From an uncultured Bacteroidota bacterium (GTDB lineage: Bacteria; Bacteroidota; Bacteroidia; UKL13-3), in the NCBI GenBank assembly GCA_903888395.1, contig CAISTO010000380.1, forward strand, positions 1 to 28,913: 28,913 nt of DNA. The letters run 5' to 3'. Positions within the stretch are counted from its first letter, which is position 1, and every line of letters begins with the position of its first letter. The notes beneath the pieces were generated by a model. The model made no database searches, was not told the DNA's origin, and worked only from the letters and a program-made list of their open reading frames with translations. A program made the translations under genes and the position numbers. This document shows, one piece after another, positions 1-7,723 of the stretch.

Positions 1-18
1 AAGGAATAAGTCAATAAG

Positions 19-53
19 GTTGACTAGTTAAATAGTTGATATGTTGATTGGTT
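19..53. repeat. Dispersed GTTGA-rich repeat, copy 1
   Basis: A stretch of degenerate GTTGA(C/T)TAGTT / GTTGATTGGTT units. It shares the exact 11-mer GTTGACTAGTT (19-29), followed by AGTTGAT and GTTGATTGGTT, with a segment inside alaS at 17198-17230. It lies just before a structured RNA and has no coding potential. I infer a dispersed, low-complexity repeat of the kind scattered through Bacteroidota intergenic DNA; its function is unknown. Confidence 0.5.
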
Positions 54-75
54 TTTGTTACTAATTACTAAAAAA

Positions 76-186
76 TTGCGTAAGGGATAGCAGCGGTAAT
101 CCTTTTATGCAGCAAAGCGAAATAAAAGATTATAGCGGATAGCCCGACCATTATTGATTTATAAAAAATCAATAATGGTTACGCCC
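76..186 (+). ncRNA. Structured RNA, flavo-1-like motif
   Basis: The segment folds into a closed multi-helix RNA. GCGTAA (78-83) pairs with TTACGC (179-184), and GGG (84-86) can pair with CCC (143-145). TAATC-c-TTTT (97-106) pairs with AAAAGATTA (124-132) around one bulged C. A 13-bp hairpin, CCATTATTGATTT (148-160) with its exact complement (166-178), has a 5-base loop. The unpaired blocks AGCGG (92-96), AGCGGATAGCCCGACC (134-149) and ACGCCC (181-186) match my memory of a conserved RNA motif of Flavobacteria and other Bacteroidota (flavo-1 in Rfam, function unknown). The family name is from memory; the pairing is seen directly. It ends 20 bases before the sulfatase start, so it could be a 5' leader or an independent small RNA. 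Confidence 0.6.
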
Positions 187-206
187 AAAAATATAAAACA
201 AGAACA

Positions 207-1781
207 ATGAGAATAAAATTTATTGTTTTTTTATTGTTGCTAATAGCAATCAATACAAAAGCACAGCGAACTACTGTATTAATTATAGCCGATGATTTAA
301 GTGCAGATTATTTTGGTTTTTTTCCTGGTTATGGCGACACTGTTGACGTTCCAAATATTCGCTATTTAGCAAATAAAGGGATTGTATTTACCAACCACAT
401 GTCGAACCCAGTTTGCTCTTCTACCCGAACAAGTATTTTAACAGGACGATATAGTTTTAGAACTAAAGTTGGTGGAATTGTTGGTGGTGCTGGAGGATCT
501 AGTTCAATTGACACAGCGGAAATCAGTATTCCTAAATTATTAAAAGTTTACAATGCCAATATTGGCAAAGCGGATATAGGAAAGTGGCATTTGAATGTTG
601 CAGCACCTGCAATAAATTTAATGAGTCCATTGAAACTTGGTTATGATCATTTTGAAGGACCTTTTATTGGTCAATTACCCAGTTTTACCAATTGGACAAA
701 ATATACCAATGGCGTATCGAGTGCTATTACTAATTATGCAACTACCGAAAATGTAAACAATGCGGTAACTTGGTTAAATACACAAACCAATAAACCAGTG
801 TTTTTATGGTTGGCTTTTAATGCACCTCATGAGCCGCTGCATTTACCACCATTAACTTTACATAATTATAAAACTTTATCAGGAACTGCAAATGATATTA
901 AGAATAATCCAAAATCATATTTTAAAGCCATGATACAAGCCATGGACCATGAAATAGGAAGATTATTTGATTCGTTAAAGGCGATGAATAGATTTGATAG
1001 CACTGATTTTATTTTTATTGGCGACAATGGAAACACGCCTCGCACGGCACAAATAGCCGATACATCAAAAGCAAAAGGAACAGTTTACCAATATGGTGTT
1101 CACACACCAATGATTATAGCAGGTCCAAGTGTGATTAATCCGAATAGAATTTGCAATGCATTAACCAATACAGTGGATTTATTTTCAACGGTGTTAGAAT
1201 TAAATGGATTTACCAATTGGCAAAATCAAATTCCATCAAATAAACCAGTAGATAGTAAAAGTTTAATGCCTTTGATAAAAAATACTGGAAATGAAATTAG
1301 ACCTTGGCAATTTTGTGAAATATTTAAACTGCAGCATGATTCATTTGAAGCAAAAGCCATTAGAAATATGGATTACAAACTGATTCATTTTGATTATGGG
1401 AAAACTGAATTTTATAACTTAAAAAATGATCCATTGGAAATAAAAAATTTGTCATATTTTTCAATGTCGGCAGATGAAGGAAATAATTACAATTATTTAT
1501 GTGAACAATATACTCAGTTAACTAACACAAGCGCAGGTTGTACCGTTAGTGGTATAAATGAAATAGGTATAAATTTGGCAGTAAATATTTATCCAAATCC
1601 ATTTTCCAAACACATTCAAATTGAAAATATTAAAGCCAATACTTTTATTGAATTGTACAATTCAATAGGTGAGAAAATATATGCAGGTACCGAAATTGAA
1701 TTGCAAGATTTTTCAAACTTAGCAACAGGCATTTACTTTATAAAATTAGAAAATCAATCAATAGCAATTATTAAAGAATAA
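207..1781 (+). CDS. Secreted sulfatase with T9SS sorting domain
   Basis: Predicted sulfate-ester hydrolase of the arylsulfatase/alkaline phosphatase superfamily, 524 aa. A signal peptide ends near NTKAQ (residue 20). The metal-site aspartates are D29-D30. The nucleophile box is C70-S-S-T-R74 followed by TSILTGRY, the position where Cys is converted to formylglycine; the third residue is S rather than the usual P or A. Further conserved sites are K126/H128 (GKWHL), H208 (APHEP) and D273-N274 (GDNG). The last ~70 residues are a T9SS type A sorting domain starting at IYPNPF, so the enzyme should be exported through the outer membrane. It is first in a run of + strand genes, 9 bases before the YHYH gene. 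A phosphatase or phosphodiesterase of the same fold is less likely because Cys, not Thr/Ser, holds the nucleophile position. Substrate unknown. Confidence 0.85.
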   Translation: MRIKFIVFLLLLIAINTKAQRTTVLIIADDLSADYFGFFPGYGDTVDVPNIRYLANKGIVFTNHMSNPVCSSTRTSILTGRYSFRTKVGGIVGGAGGSSSIDTAEISIPKLLKVYNANIGKADIGKWHLNVAAPAINLMSPLKLGYDHFEGPFIGQLPSFTNWTKYTNGVSSAITNYATTENVNNAVTWLNTQTNKPVFLWLAFNAPHEPLHLPPLTLHNYKTLSGTANDIKNNPKSYFKAMIQAMDHEIGRLFDSLKAMNRFDSTDFIFIGDNGNTPRTAQIADTSKAKGTVYQYGVHTPMIIAGPSVINPNRICNALTNTVDLFSTVLELNGFTNWQNQIPSNKPVDSKSLMPLIKNTGNEIRPWQFCEIFKLQHDSFEAKAIRNMDYKLIHFDYGKTEFYNLKNDPLEIKNLSYFSMSADEGNNYNYLCEQYTQLTNTSAGCTVSGINEIGINLAVNIYPNPFSKHIQIENIKANTFIELYNSIGEKIYAGTEIELQDFSNLATGIYFIKLENQSIAIIKE

Positions 1782-1790
1782 TAAAAAACC

Positions 1791-3158
1791 ATGAAAAAAA
1801 ATATCACCCTATTTACCATTTTATTGTGTAGCATCATTGCAAATGCACAAACAAATCCAGCCATTTTAAACTGGTTACAAAACACCACTGTAACAGGCCG
1901 ACATTATGTAAAAAATAATTCAACACCAATAGTTGATGCTGCCATAGCAAATTGCCAAAGTATTAAATATTCGGCAACTTCTGTTTATGTGGCTACCAAT
2001 GGAATTCCCACTTATATTACTGGACCGTTTCAAGATGGAAATCCATCGTTGGCAACAGCACAAAATGCAATTTTTAAATTACCATTAAATCCATTACAAA
2101 ATACGGGAGTTGCTACGGCAACAACAGGAGGAAATATTGGATTATTTATAAACGGAGTAGCATTATTCGATTACCGTGATGGTGTTTCTTGGAAAAATTC
2201 CACAAGTTCTTTATGTGGTGGACCTATTCAGCCACCATGCATGGGCGATGGTGTTTGGAATCGTGATGCTGTTGTTGGTGAAAGACTAGGATTTGATTGT
2301 TCAAAGGCGCATCCTGCAATGGGTAATTACCATCATCACCAAAACCCAAGTGCATTTAGTTTAGATTTAAAAGTGATTTCAGATGTTTGTAAACTATACG
2401 CATCAGATGGATTATATGCCATTGATTCTAGTAAACATTCACCATTAATTGGTTTTGCATATGATGGTTTTCCTATATATGGAGCGTATGCTTATAAAAA
2501 TGCAGATGGAACAGGAGAAATAACTAGAATGAAAAGTGGTTATACATTAAGAAACATAACAACTAGAACAACTAATGCAAACGGAACAGCTGTAACAGCT
2601 GGACCAGATGTAAGTACAACTTATCCACTAGGATATTTTAGAGAAGACTATAAATACAATGTTCCTGTTAGTTCGTCCCAAGATTATTTAGATTCACACA
2701 ACGGACGTTTTTGTAAAACACCGGAATATCCAAATGGAATTTACTGCTATTTTGCTACAGTAGATGAGAACTGGAATTCGGCTTATCCATATGTAGTAGG
2801 CCCAACATTTTATGGGGTAAAATCTGCTACTAAAGTTACAACAATTACAGAAACAGTTACTACTTACACTCCTGGAGGAAATACAGGAATAAATAAAAGT
2901 GAATTAGATGAATCAAAAATAAATGTATTCCCTAATCCAGCAAAAGATTTTATTGCCATTCAATTAAATCAACTAACAAAAAATAATATTGACGTGGAAC
3001 TTTATGATTTAACAGGAAGATTGCTTCAAAAAACAGTTTTATTTCAAGGAAGTACCATTGTAAATTTTGACACAAGAACATTGTATGAAGGAACTTATTT
3101 AATTAAGATCATTGACAATGGCAATGTAGTGAATAAAAAAATAATGATATCAAAATAA
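1791..3158 (+). CDS. Secreted YHYH-domain protein with T9SS sorting domain
   Basis: A 455-aa protein with a clear signal peptide (cleavage after IIANAQ, residue 20). The core (about residues 60-350) has the YHYH-domain pattern: a His cluster YHHHQNP at 180-186, preceded by paired cysteines (C142, C150, C170), then GFAYDGFPIYGAY at 221-233. In this protein the eponymous motif reads YHHH. YHYH domains are conserved in bacteria and some eukaryotes, and I know of no established reaction for them; the His clusters suggest metal binding (inference). The C-terminus from about 377 (VFPNPAKDF) is a T9SS type A sorting domain. The gene follows the sulfatase by 9 bases and is closed by a strong terminator. 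A second, differently built YHYH protein lies at 7724-9331. Confidence 0.8.
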   Translation: MKKNITLFTILLCSIIANAQTNPAILNWLQNTTVTGRHYVKNNSTPIVDAAIANCQSIKYSATSVYVATNGIPTYITGPFQDGNPSLATAQNAIFKLPLNPLQNTGVATATTGGNIGLFINGVALFDYRDGVSWKNSTSSLCGGPIQPPCMGDGVWNRDAVVGERLGFDCSKAHPAMGNYHHHQNPSAFSLDLKVISDVCKLYASDGLYAIDSSKHSPLIGFAYDGFPIYGAYAYKNADGTGEITRMKSGYTLRNITTRTTNANGTAVTAGPDVSTTYPLGYFREDYKYNVPVSSSQDYLDSHNGRFCKTPEYPNGIYCYFATVDENWNSAYPYVVGPTFYGVKSATKVTTITETVTTYTPGGNTGINKSELDESKINVFPNPAKDFIAIQLNQLTKNNIDVELYDLTGRLLQKTVLFQGSTIVNFDTRTLYEGTYLIKIIDNGNVVNKKIMISK

Positions 3159-3162
3159 AAAC

Positions 3163-3194
3163 AAAAACGCCTCCATTAAATGAGGCGTTTTTTT
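3163..3194 (+). terminator. Intrinsic terminator between YHYH and thioredoxin genes
   Basis: AAACGCCTC (3165-3173) pairs perfectly with GAGGCGTTT (3182-3190) around an 8-base loop, followed by a T run ending at 3194. It starts a few bases after the YHYH stop codon and ends 12 bases before the ATG of the next gene, leaving no room for a promoter between them. Confidence 0.85.
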
Positions 3195-3206
3195 ATCTAT
3201 TTATTC

Positions 3207-3671
3207 ATGCACATAAAGTTAGTTATATTATTAGTTTTCATTTTAATTAATCAAAAATCATCAGCACAAAATATTCAAATTGTAAAATTTGATGCTTTAA
3301 AGCAATGCATTTACAATAAATCTGACACGGTGTATGTAGTTAACTTTTTTGCTTCGTGGTGCAAACCGTGTATACAAGAAATGCCTGAGTTTTTATCATT
3401 TGCCATAGGCATAAAAAACAGTAAAATTAAACTGGTTTTTGTGAGTGTAGATTTTAAAAAAGAACAAGAAAAATTATTGCAAATAGTTCAAAAATTCAGT
3501 TTGCAAAATGTGTATTTATTAGATGAAACCAATGCCAATAATTGGATCAATAAAATTGACAAGAAATGGAGTGGCGCTATTCCTGCTACATTAATTGTAA
3601 AAAAAGGAAAACATAATAAGTTCATTGCTGATGTAATTAGCAGCCAAACATTATTTAAACTAATAAAATAA
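3207..3671 (+). CDS. Exported TlpA/ResA-like thioredoxin
   Basis: A 154-aa thioredoxin-fold protein. The start chosen is the ATG at 3207, giving a good signal peptide (LVILLVFILI, cleavage near SSAQ, residue 21). The upstream in-frame ATG at 3180 lies inside the terminator hairpin and would add a charged MRRFF extension, so it is unlikely. The redox site is W51-C-K-P-C55 within VNFFASWCKPC, and a cis-Pro loop AIPATLIV lies near the C-terminus. This matches periplasmic thiol-disulfide oxidoreductases of the TlpA/ResA type. It is 7 bases from a second thioredoxin-fold gene and may maintain disulfides in the Cys-bearing secreted proteins encoded nearby (inference). It has no T9SS domain, so it should stay in the periplasm. 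Confidence 0.85.
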   Translation: MHIKLVILLVFILINQKSSAQNIQIVKFDALKQCIYNKSDTVYVVNFFASWCKPCIQEMPEFLSFAIGIKNSKIKLVFVSVDFKKEQEKLLQIVQKFSLQNVYLLDETNANNWINKIDKKWSGAIPATLIVKKGKHNKFIADVISSQTLFKLIK

Positions 3672-3678
3672 AATTTTT

Positions 3679-4287
3679 ATGAAAACTATCAAATCATTGT
3701 CAATAATTTGGATTGTTTTATCAGTGATATGCACGAATGCATTTGCTCAAAAAAACAATAAAGACATTGTTGACTTTAAACTAAAAAATGTAGATGGAAA
3801 CTTTGTTTCATTAAGCGATTATCCATATGCAAAAGGTTTTATCATTGTATTTACTTGTAACCATTGTCCGTTTGCCAAACTGTATCCTCCCCGACTGAAT
3901 GATTTAAACAATAAATTCAAACCATTGGGAGTTCCATTGATTGCTATTAGTTCAACCGATACCATGATGTATGAAGAGGATACTTATCCAAACATGGTTA
4001 CAAAAGCTAATGAGGAACATTTTAATTTTCCTTATTTATTTGATGAAATGCAAGAAGTGGCCAAGAATTTTAAAGCACAAAAAACACCACACGCATACGT
4101 AATTTGGAAAGAAAACAACCAGTGGGTTGTTAAATACAACGGTGCGATAGACGACAATGGAATGGAACCAGAAAAAGTAACCGAATCATTTGTATCAAAT
4201 GCCGTAAATGAATTATTGACTAGCCAACGAGTAAAAACAAGTGAAACAAAATCAATCGGTTGCCAAATAGCTTTTAGAAGAAAATAG
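3679..4287 (+). CDS. Exported peroxiredoxin-like (redoxin) protein
   Basis: A 202-aa AhpC/TSA-superfamily protein with a signal peptide (cleavage near AFAQ, residue 24). The active-site region is FTCNHCPFAKLYPPRL, with C60 and C63 in a C-N-H-C motif, the hallmark of the small PRX-like/redoxin subgroup. Later segments AISSTD, FPYLFDEMQEVAKNF and KTPHAYVI fit that family, as does a Cys close to the C-terminus in KSIGCQ. It probably acts as a periplasmic thiol reductase or peroxidase; substrate unknown. It follows the TlpA-like gene by 7 bases, so the two form a redox pair inside the secreted-enzyme cluster. A 53-base gap with a possible -7-like TAGTTTTC (4306-4313) separates it from the next gene. 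Confidence 0.8.
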   Translation: MKTIKSLSIIWIVLSVICTNAFAQKNNKDIVDFKLKNVDGNFVSLSDYPYAKGFIIVFTCNHCPFAKLYPPRLNDLNNKFKPLGVPLIAISSTDTMMYEEDTYPNMVTKANEEHFNFPYLFDEMQEVAKNFKAQKTPHAYVIWKENNQWVVKYNGAIDDNGMEPEKVTESFVSNAVNELLTSQRVKTSETKSIGCQIAFRRK

Positions 4288-4340
4288 TTTGATTTAAACC
4301 TTTTTTAGTTTTCAAAATCTATAAAAAAATTTCAAATTAT

Positions 4341-5990
4341 ATGAAAAAAACTCAAAGGTTAGTTGGAAAGTATTATTTATTCACATTTTTAACAATTGGA
4401 TGCTTAAATTTAAAAGCACAAAACAAAACCATTATTTTAGGAAGGCCAACTGATAATTCAGTAACTATTAGTATTGCCTTTGATCAAAATGTGGAGTATC
4501 TTTTTGAATATGGAAATCAATCGGGTGTGTACACAAACACATCAGCAGTTTTTACAAATGTAGCCAATACTCCTGATGAAAAAGATTTAACAGGCTTAAC
4601 TGCAAATACAAAATATTTTTACAGGGTAAAGTATAAAACTGTTGGCGCTAGTAACTACATAATAAGCAATGAGTATGCTTTTATAACCCAACGAACTAAA
4701 GGCAGCACATATACTTTTACCATTGAATCGGATGAGCATTTATACGACAAAAAAGGAGTGAAAAGCATGTATCAGGTTTGCTTAAATAACCAAGCCAACG
4801 ATAAGCCCGATTTCATGCTTTCATTAGGCGATATTTTTGGCGATGATCACAATCCATTTACCATCACCTCGGCAGAATTAGATGTATTACATGCTAATTA
4901 TAGGCCTTTTTTAGGAAGCATTTGCCATTCCATACCTTTTTATGTTTGCCTAGGAAATCATGAAGGTGAAAACGATTATTATTTAGGGAAAACTCCTCCA
5001 AATAACTTGGCTATTTGGGGAACTTTAGCTCGTAAAAATTATTATCCAAATCCATTTCCAAATTCATTTTATTCTGGTAATACTGATGTAGAACCTTATG
5101 GTGTGGGCAATCCCGAAAACTATTATGCTTGGACTTGGGGTGATGCACAATTTATAGTTTTGGATGTTTATAGAGATGAGTGTGATACTTCTGCTAAGCC
5201 TCAAGGTTGGAACTGGAGTTTAGGTTTACCACAGTATACATGGCTGAAAAATACATTGGAAGCCAGCACTTCAAAATACAAATTTGTATTTGCACACCAT
5301 ATTCGCGGACAAGGAAGAGGTGGTGTGACCAATGCACAATTATATGAATGGGGCGGATTAAATAAATTAGGTGGAACCAACACTTTTGCTGCCAACAGAC
5401 CAGGTTGGGCCAAGCCTATTCACCAATTATTTATTGACAATAAAGTAAATATTTTCTTTCAAGGACACGACCATGTTTTTGCTCACGAAGTTTTAGATAG
5501 TATTACATATCAAGCATTGCCAATGGCGGCAGATTCTACTTATGAAATTGGAATGTTGGCCAATGCTGATGCTTATGTTTCAGATACAGTGGCAGGAACA
5601 GGGCATTTAAGAGTAACTGTTTCCCCAATTAATGTAAAAGTTGATTTTGTTCGTGCATATTTACCCGCTGATACTTTAAGTGGTGCTCACAAAAATGGTG
5701 AAGTAGCTTTTTCATATACAGTTGGAGGCAAAGCAAATGCTGGTATAAACGAAACGTTGGAAACAACAGAAATAAAATTATACCCTAATCCTGCTAGTAA
5801 CTATGTTTCCATCCTTTCTAGTCAAAATTACAAATTAGAAGAAGTAACAATATACAATTCTGTGGGACAATTGCAATTGCAATCACATGTAAATACATTT
5901 GATATCAGTAATTTTTCAAATGGAATTTACTTTGTAAATATCAAAACTGAAAATGCACTTGTTGTAAAAAAATTAGTAGTAAATAAATAA
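4341..5990 (+). CDS. Secreted purple-acid-phosphatase-like metallophosphoesterase, paralogue 1
   Basis: A 549-aa calcineurin-like phosphoesterase. Signal peptide to about LKAQ (27). A fibronectin-III-like purple acid phosphatase N domain covers roughly 30-116 (LGRPTDNSVTISIAF, LTANTKYFYRV). The catalytic domain has the metal-ligand motifs D131-E-H133, GDIFGDDH (163-170), GNHEGE (205-210), FAHH (317-320) and GHDH (375-378), so all five metallophosphoesterase boxes are intact. A T9SS type A sorting domain starts near LYPNPASNY. It should hydrolyse phosphate mono- or diesters outside the cell; substrate unknown. It is 8 bases upstream of paralogue 2 and resembles paralogue 3 (11827-13461) most closely, sharing GDIFGDDH and FFQGHDH. 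LTIGC near residue 21 weakly resembles a lipobox, but the T9SS domain and the LKAQ site make signal peptidase I more likely. Confidence 0.88.
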   Translation: MKKTQRLVGKYYLFTFLTIGCLNLKAQNKTIILGRPTDNSVTISIAFDQNVEYLFEYGNQSGVYTNTSAVFTNVANTPDEKDLTGLTANTKYFYRVKYKTVGASNYIISNEYAFITQRTKGSTYTFTIESDEHLYDKKGVKSMYQVCLNNQANDKPDFMLSLGDIFGDDHNPFTITSAELDVLHANYRPFLGSICHSIPFYVCLGNHEGENDYYLGKTPPNNLAIWGTLARKNYYPNPFPNSFYSGNTDVEPYGVGNPENYYAWTWGDAQFIVLDVYRDECDTSAKPQGWNWSLGLPQYTWLKNTLEASTSKYKFVFAHHIRGQGRGGVTNAQLYEWGGLNKLGGTNTFAANRPGWAKPIHQLFIDNKVNIFFQGHDHVFAHEVLDSITYQALPMAADSTYEIGMLANADAYVSDTVAGTGHLRVTVSPINVKVDFVRAYLPADTLSGAHKNGEVAFSYTVGGKANAGINETLETTEIKLYPNPASNYVSILSSQNYKLEEVTIYNSVGQLQLQSHVNTFDISNFSNGIYFVNIKTENALVVKKLVVNK

Positions 5991-5998
5991 CAGAAATT

Positions 5999-7714
5999 AT
6001 GAAAAAATTTACACTCATCATTGCCATCATCACATCATTTTACTATAATTCAAAATCACAAAATTTAATTCATAGTGAACTATTAGGTCGCCCAACTCAA
6101 AATTCAATTACTGTTCAAGTTTTTTTTGATACCGCTGTAGATGCCAGCATTCAATATGGAACAGCAAGTGGCGTATATCCAAATCAAACCAATTGGCAAA
6201 CATTTGCCGTGAATGAACCCACGGAAATTGAATTAAAAAATTTAACAGAAGACACAAAATATTTTTATCGTTTGGCATATAGAAAACCAAACACTACCAA
6301 TGTTATTTACAGGCCAGAATATACCTTTCAAACCAGTCGTAAATTAGGCATAAGTTTTTCGTTTACCATTCAAGCCGACCCACATGTGGATGAACAAACG
6401 GACACTGCATTGTATCATTTATGTTTAAAAAATCAGTTGGAGGATAAACCCGATTTCATGATTGACTTAGGCGACTTTTTGATGTCGGATAAATTAACCA
6501 ATGCATCCAAAGTTGTTCCTAGAGATACTGTTACATTTCGTTGTCATTTATTGCGTTCGTATTATGAATCAATTGGTCATTCTGTTCCTTTATTTATTGC
6601 CCTTGGCAACCATGAAGGTGAAGCCGGTTGGCAATTAAATAACACTGCAAATAATGTGGCTGTTTGGGGAACTTTAGACAGAAAAAAATATTTTACCAAT
6701 CCAATTCCCAATACTTTTTATACGGGCGATACCATTGTTCATCCTTTTGTAGGACAAAGAGAAAATTATTATGCTTGGCAATGGGGCGATGCATTATTCA
6801 TAGTACTAGATCCATATTGGTATACCAGTCCAAAACCTGATTCGTTAAATGGTTGGCGCTGGACACTTGGAAAAACACAATATGATTGGTTGAAGTCGAC
6901 CTTAGAAAAAAACAATTCCAAATTTAAGTTTGTGTTTGCACATCAAATTATTGGTGGCGATCCTGATGGACGTGGCGGTGTGGAAGTAGCCGATTTATAT
7001 GAATGGGGAGGAAATAATTTAAATAATACCCGTGGCTTTGAAACCAATAGGCCAGGTTGGTATAAACCCATTAAAGATTTATTGGCTGAACATCGGGTAA
7101 ATATTTTCTTTCATGGTCACGACCATTTTTTTGGTAAACAAGAAAAAAATTGTTTGTATTATCAAGAAATTCCTCAACCCAGTCATCCTAATTTTACTTC
7201 AACCGGACAAGCTACTAAATATGGTTATAAAGAAGGGCAAATATTACCTGGTTCTGGTCATTTGAAAGTTACAGTTGATGGAAATGGTGCTAAAATAGAT
7301 TATGTGAGGGCTTATTTACCTAAGAACGAAACCGGTTCAAGAAAAAACAAAGACATTTCCGCTACTTATTATATTGGTACTTTAAATTGTTATGATTCAT
7401 TGAATACTGGCTCTCCAGTATTATGGAACAAAAACTATGTAGATGAACTTTCTTATCCTAATCCGTTTTCAAATGAAATAAAAATTGAGTTTTCAATTTT
7501 AGAAACTCAAAAAATAAACCTAGCTATTTTTAATCAGCAAGGGAAAATAGTAAAAAATTTAATAGATAATAGATTGGTGCTAAAAGGTGCTTTTCAAATT
7601 ATTTGGGATGGAAATGATTTTAATAATAATCCATTGCCCAATGGAACTTATTATTACAAACTAATAGGAGAAAACAATATAAAATCAAGTAATAAAATTA
7701 TTATTGCACGCTAA
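5999..7714 (+). CDS. Secreted metallophosphoesterase, paralogue 2
   Basis: A 571-aa paralogue of the preceding protein. Signal peptide to about YNSKSQ (21), purple acid phosphatase N domain (28-113), then the metallophosphoesterase motifs D127-P-H129, GDF (158-160), GNHEGE (203-208), FAHQ (313-316) and GHDH (373-376). It differs from paralogues 1 and 3: the second motif is GDFLMSD instead of GDIFGDDH, and the GHDH block reads FHGHDHFFG. Its C-terminus also differs: after SYPNPFSNE comes a longer FlgD-like Ig strand set with WDGNDFNNNPLPNGTYYYKL, a T9SS type A variant. It sits 8 bases after paralogue 1 and 9 before the second YHYH gene, so it is probably co-transcribed. The divergence suggests a different substrate range. 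Confidence 0.87.
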   Translation: MKKFTLIIAIITSFYYNSKSQNLIHSELLGRPTQNSITVQVFFDTAVDASIQYGTASGVYPNQTNWQTFAVNEPTEIELKNLTEDTKYFYRLAYRKPNTTNVIYRPEYTFQTSRKLGISFSFTIQADPHVDEQTDTALYHLCLKNQLEDKPDFMIDLGDFLMSDKLTNASKVVPRDTVTFRCHLLRSYYESIGHSVPLFIALGNHEGEAGWQLNNTANNVAVWGTLDRKKYFTNPIPNTFYTGDTIVHPFVGQRENYYAWQWGDALFIVLDPYWYTSPKPDSLNGWRWTLGKTQYDWLKSTLEKNNSKFKFVFAHQIIGGDPDGRGGVEVADLYEWGGNNLNNTRGFETNRPGWYKPIKDLLAEHRVNIFFHGHDHFFGKQEKNCLYYQEIPQPSHPNFTSTGQATKYGYKEGQILPGSGHLKVTVDGNGAKIDYVRAYLPKNETGSRKNKDISATYYIGTLNCYDSLNTGSPVLWNKNYVDELSYPNPFSNEIKIEFSILETQKINLAIFNQQGKIVKNLIDNRLVLKGAFQIIWDGNDFNNNPLPNGTYYYKLIGENNIKSSNKIIIAR

Positions 7715-7723
7715 AAAAATCAC

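Noticed and set aside
3180..3206. Longer thioredoxin start at 3180
   Set aside because: The ATG is inside the terminator stem-loop and adds MRRFFIYLF before a good signal peptide; 3207 is the better start.
4341..4425. Metallophosphoesterase 1 as a lipoprotein
   Set aside because: LTIGC is a weak lipobox; the AxAQ-like cleavage site and C-terminal T9SS domain fit signal peptidase I better.
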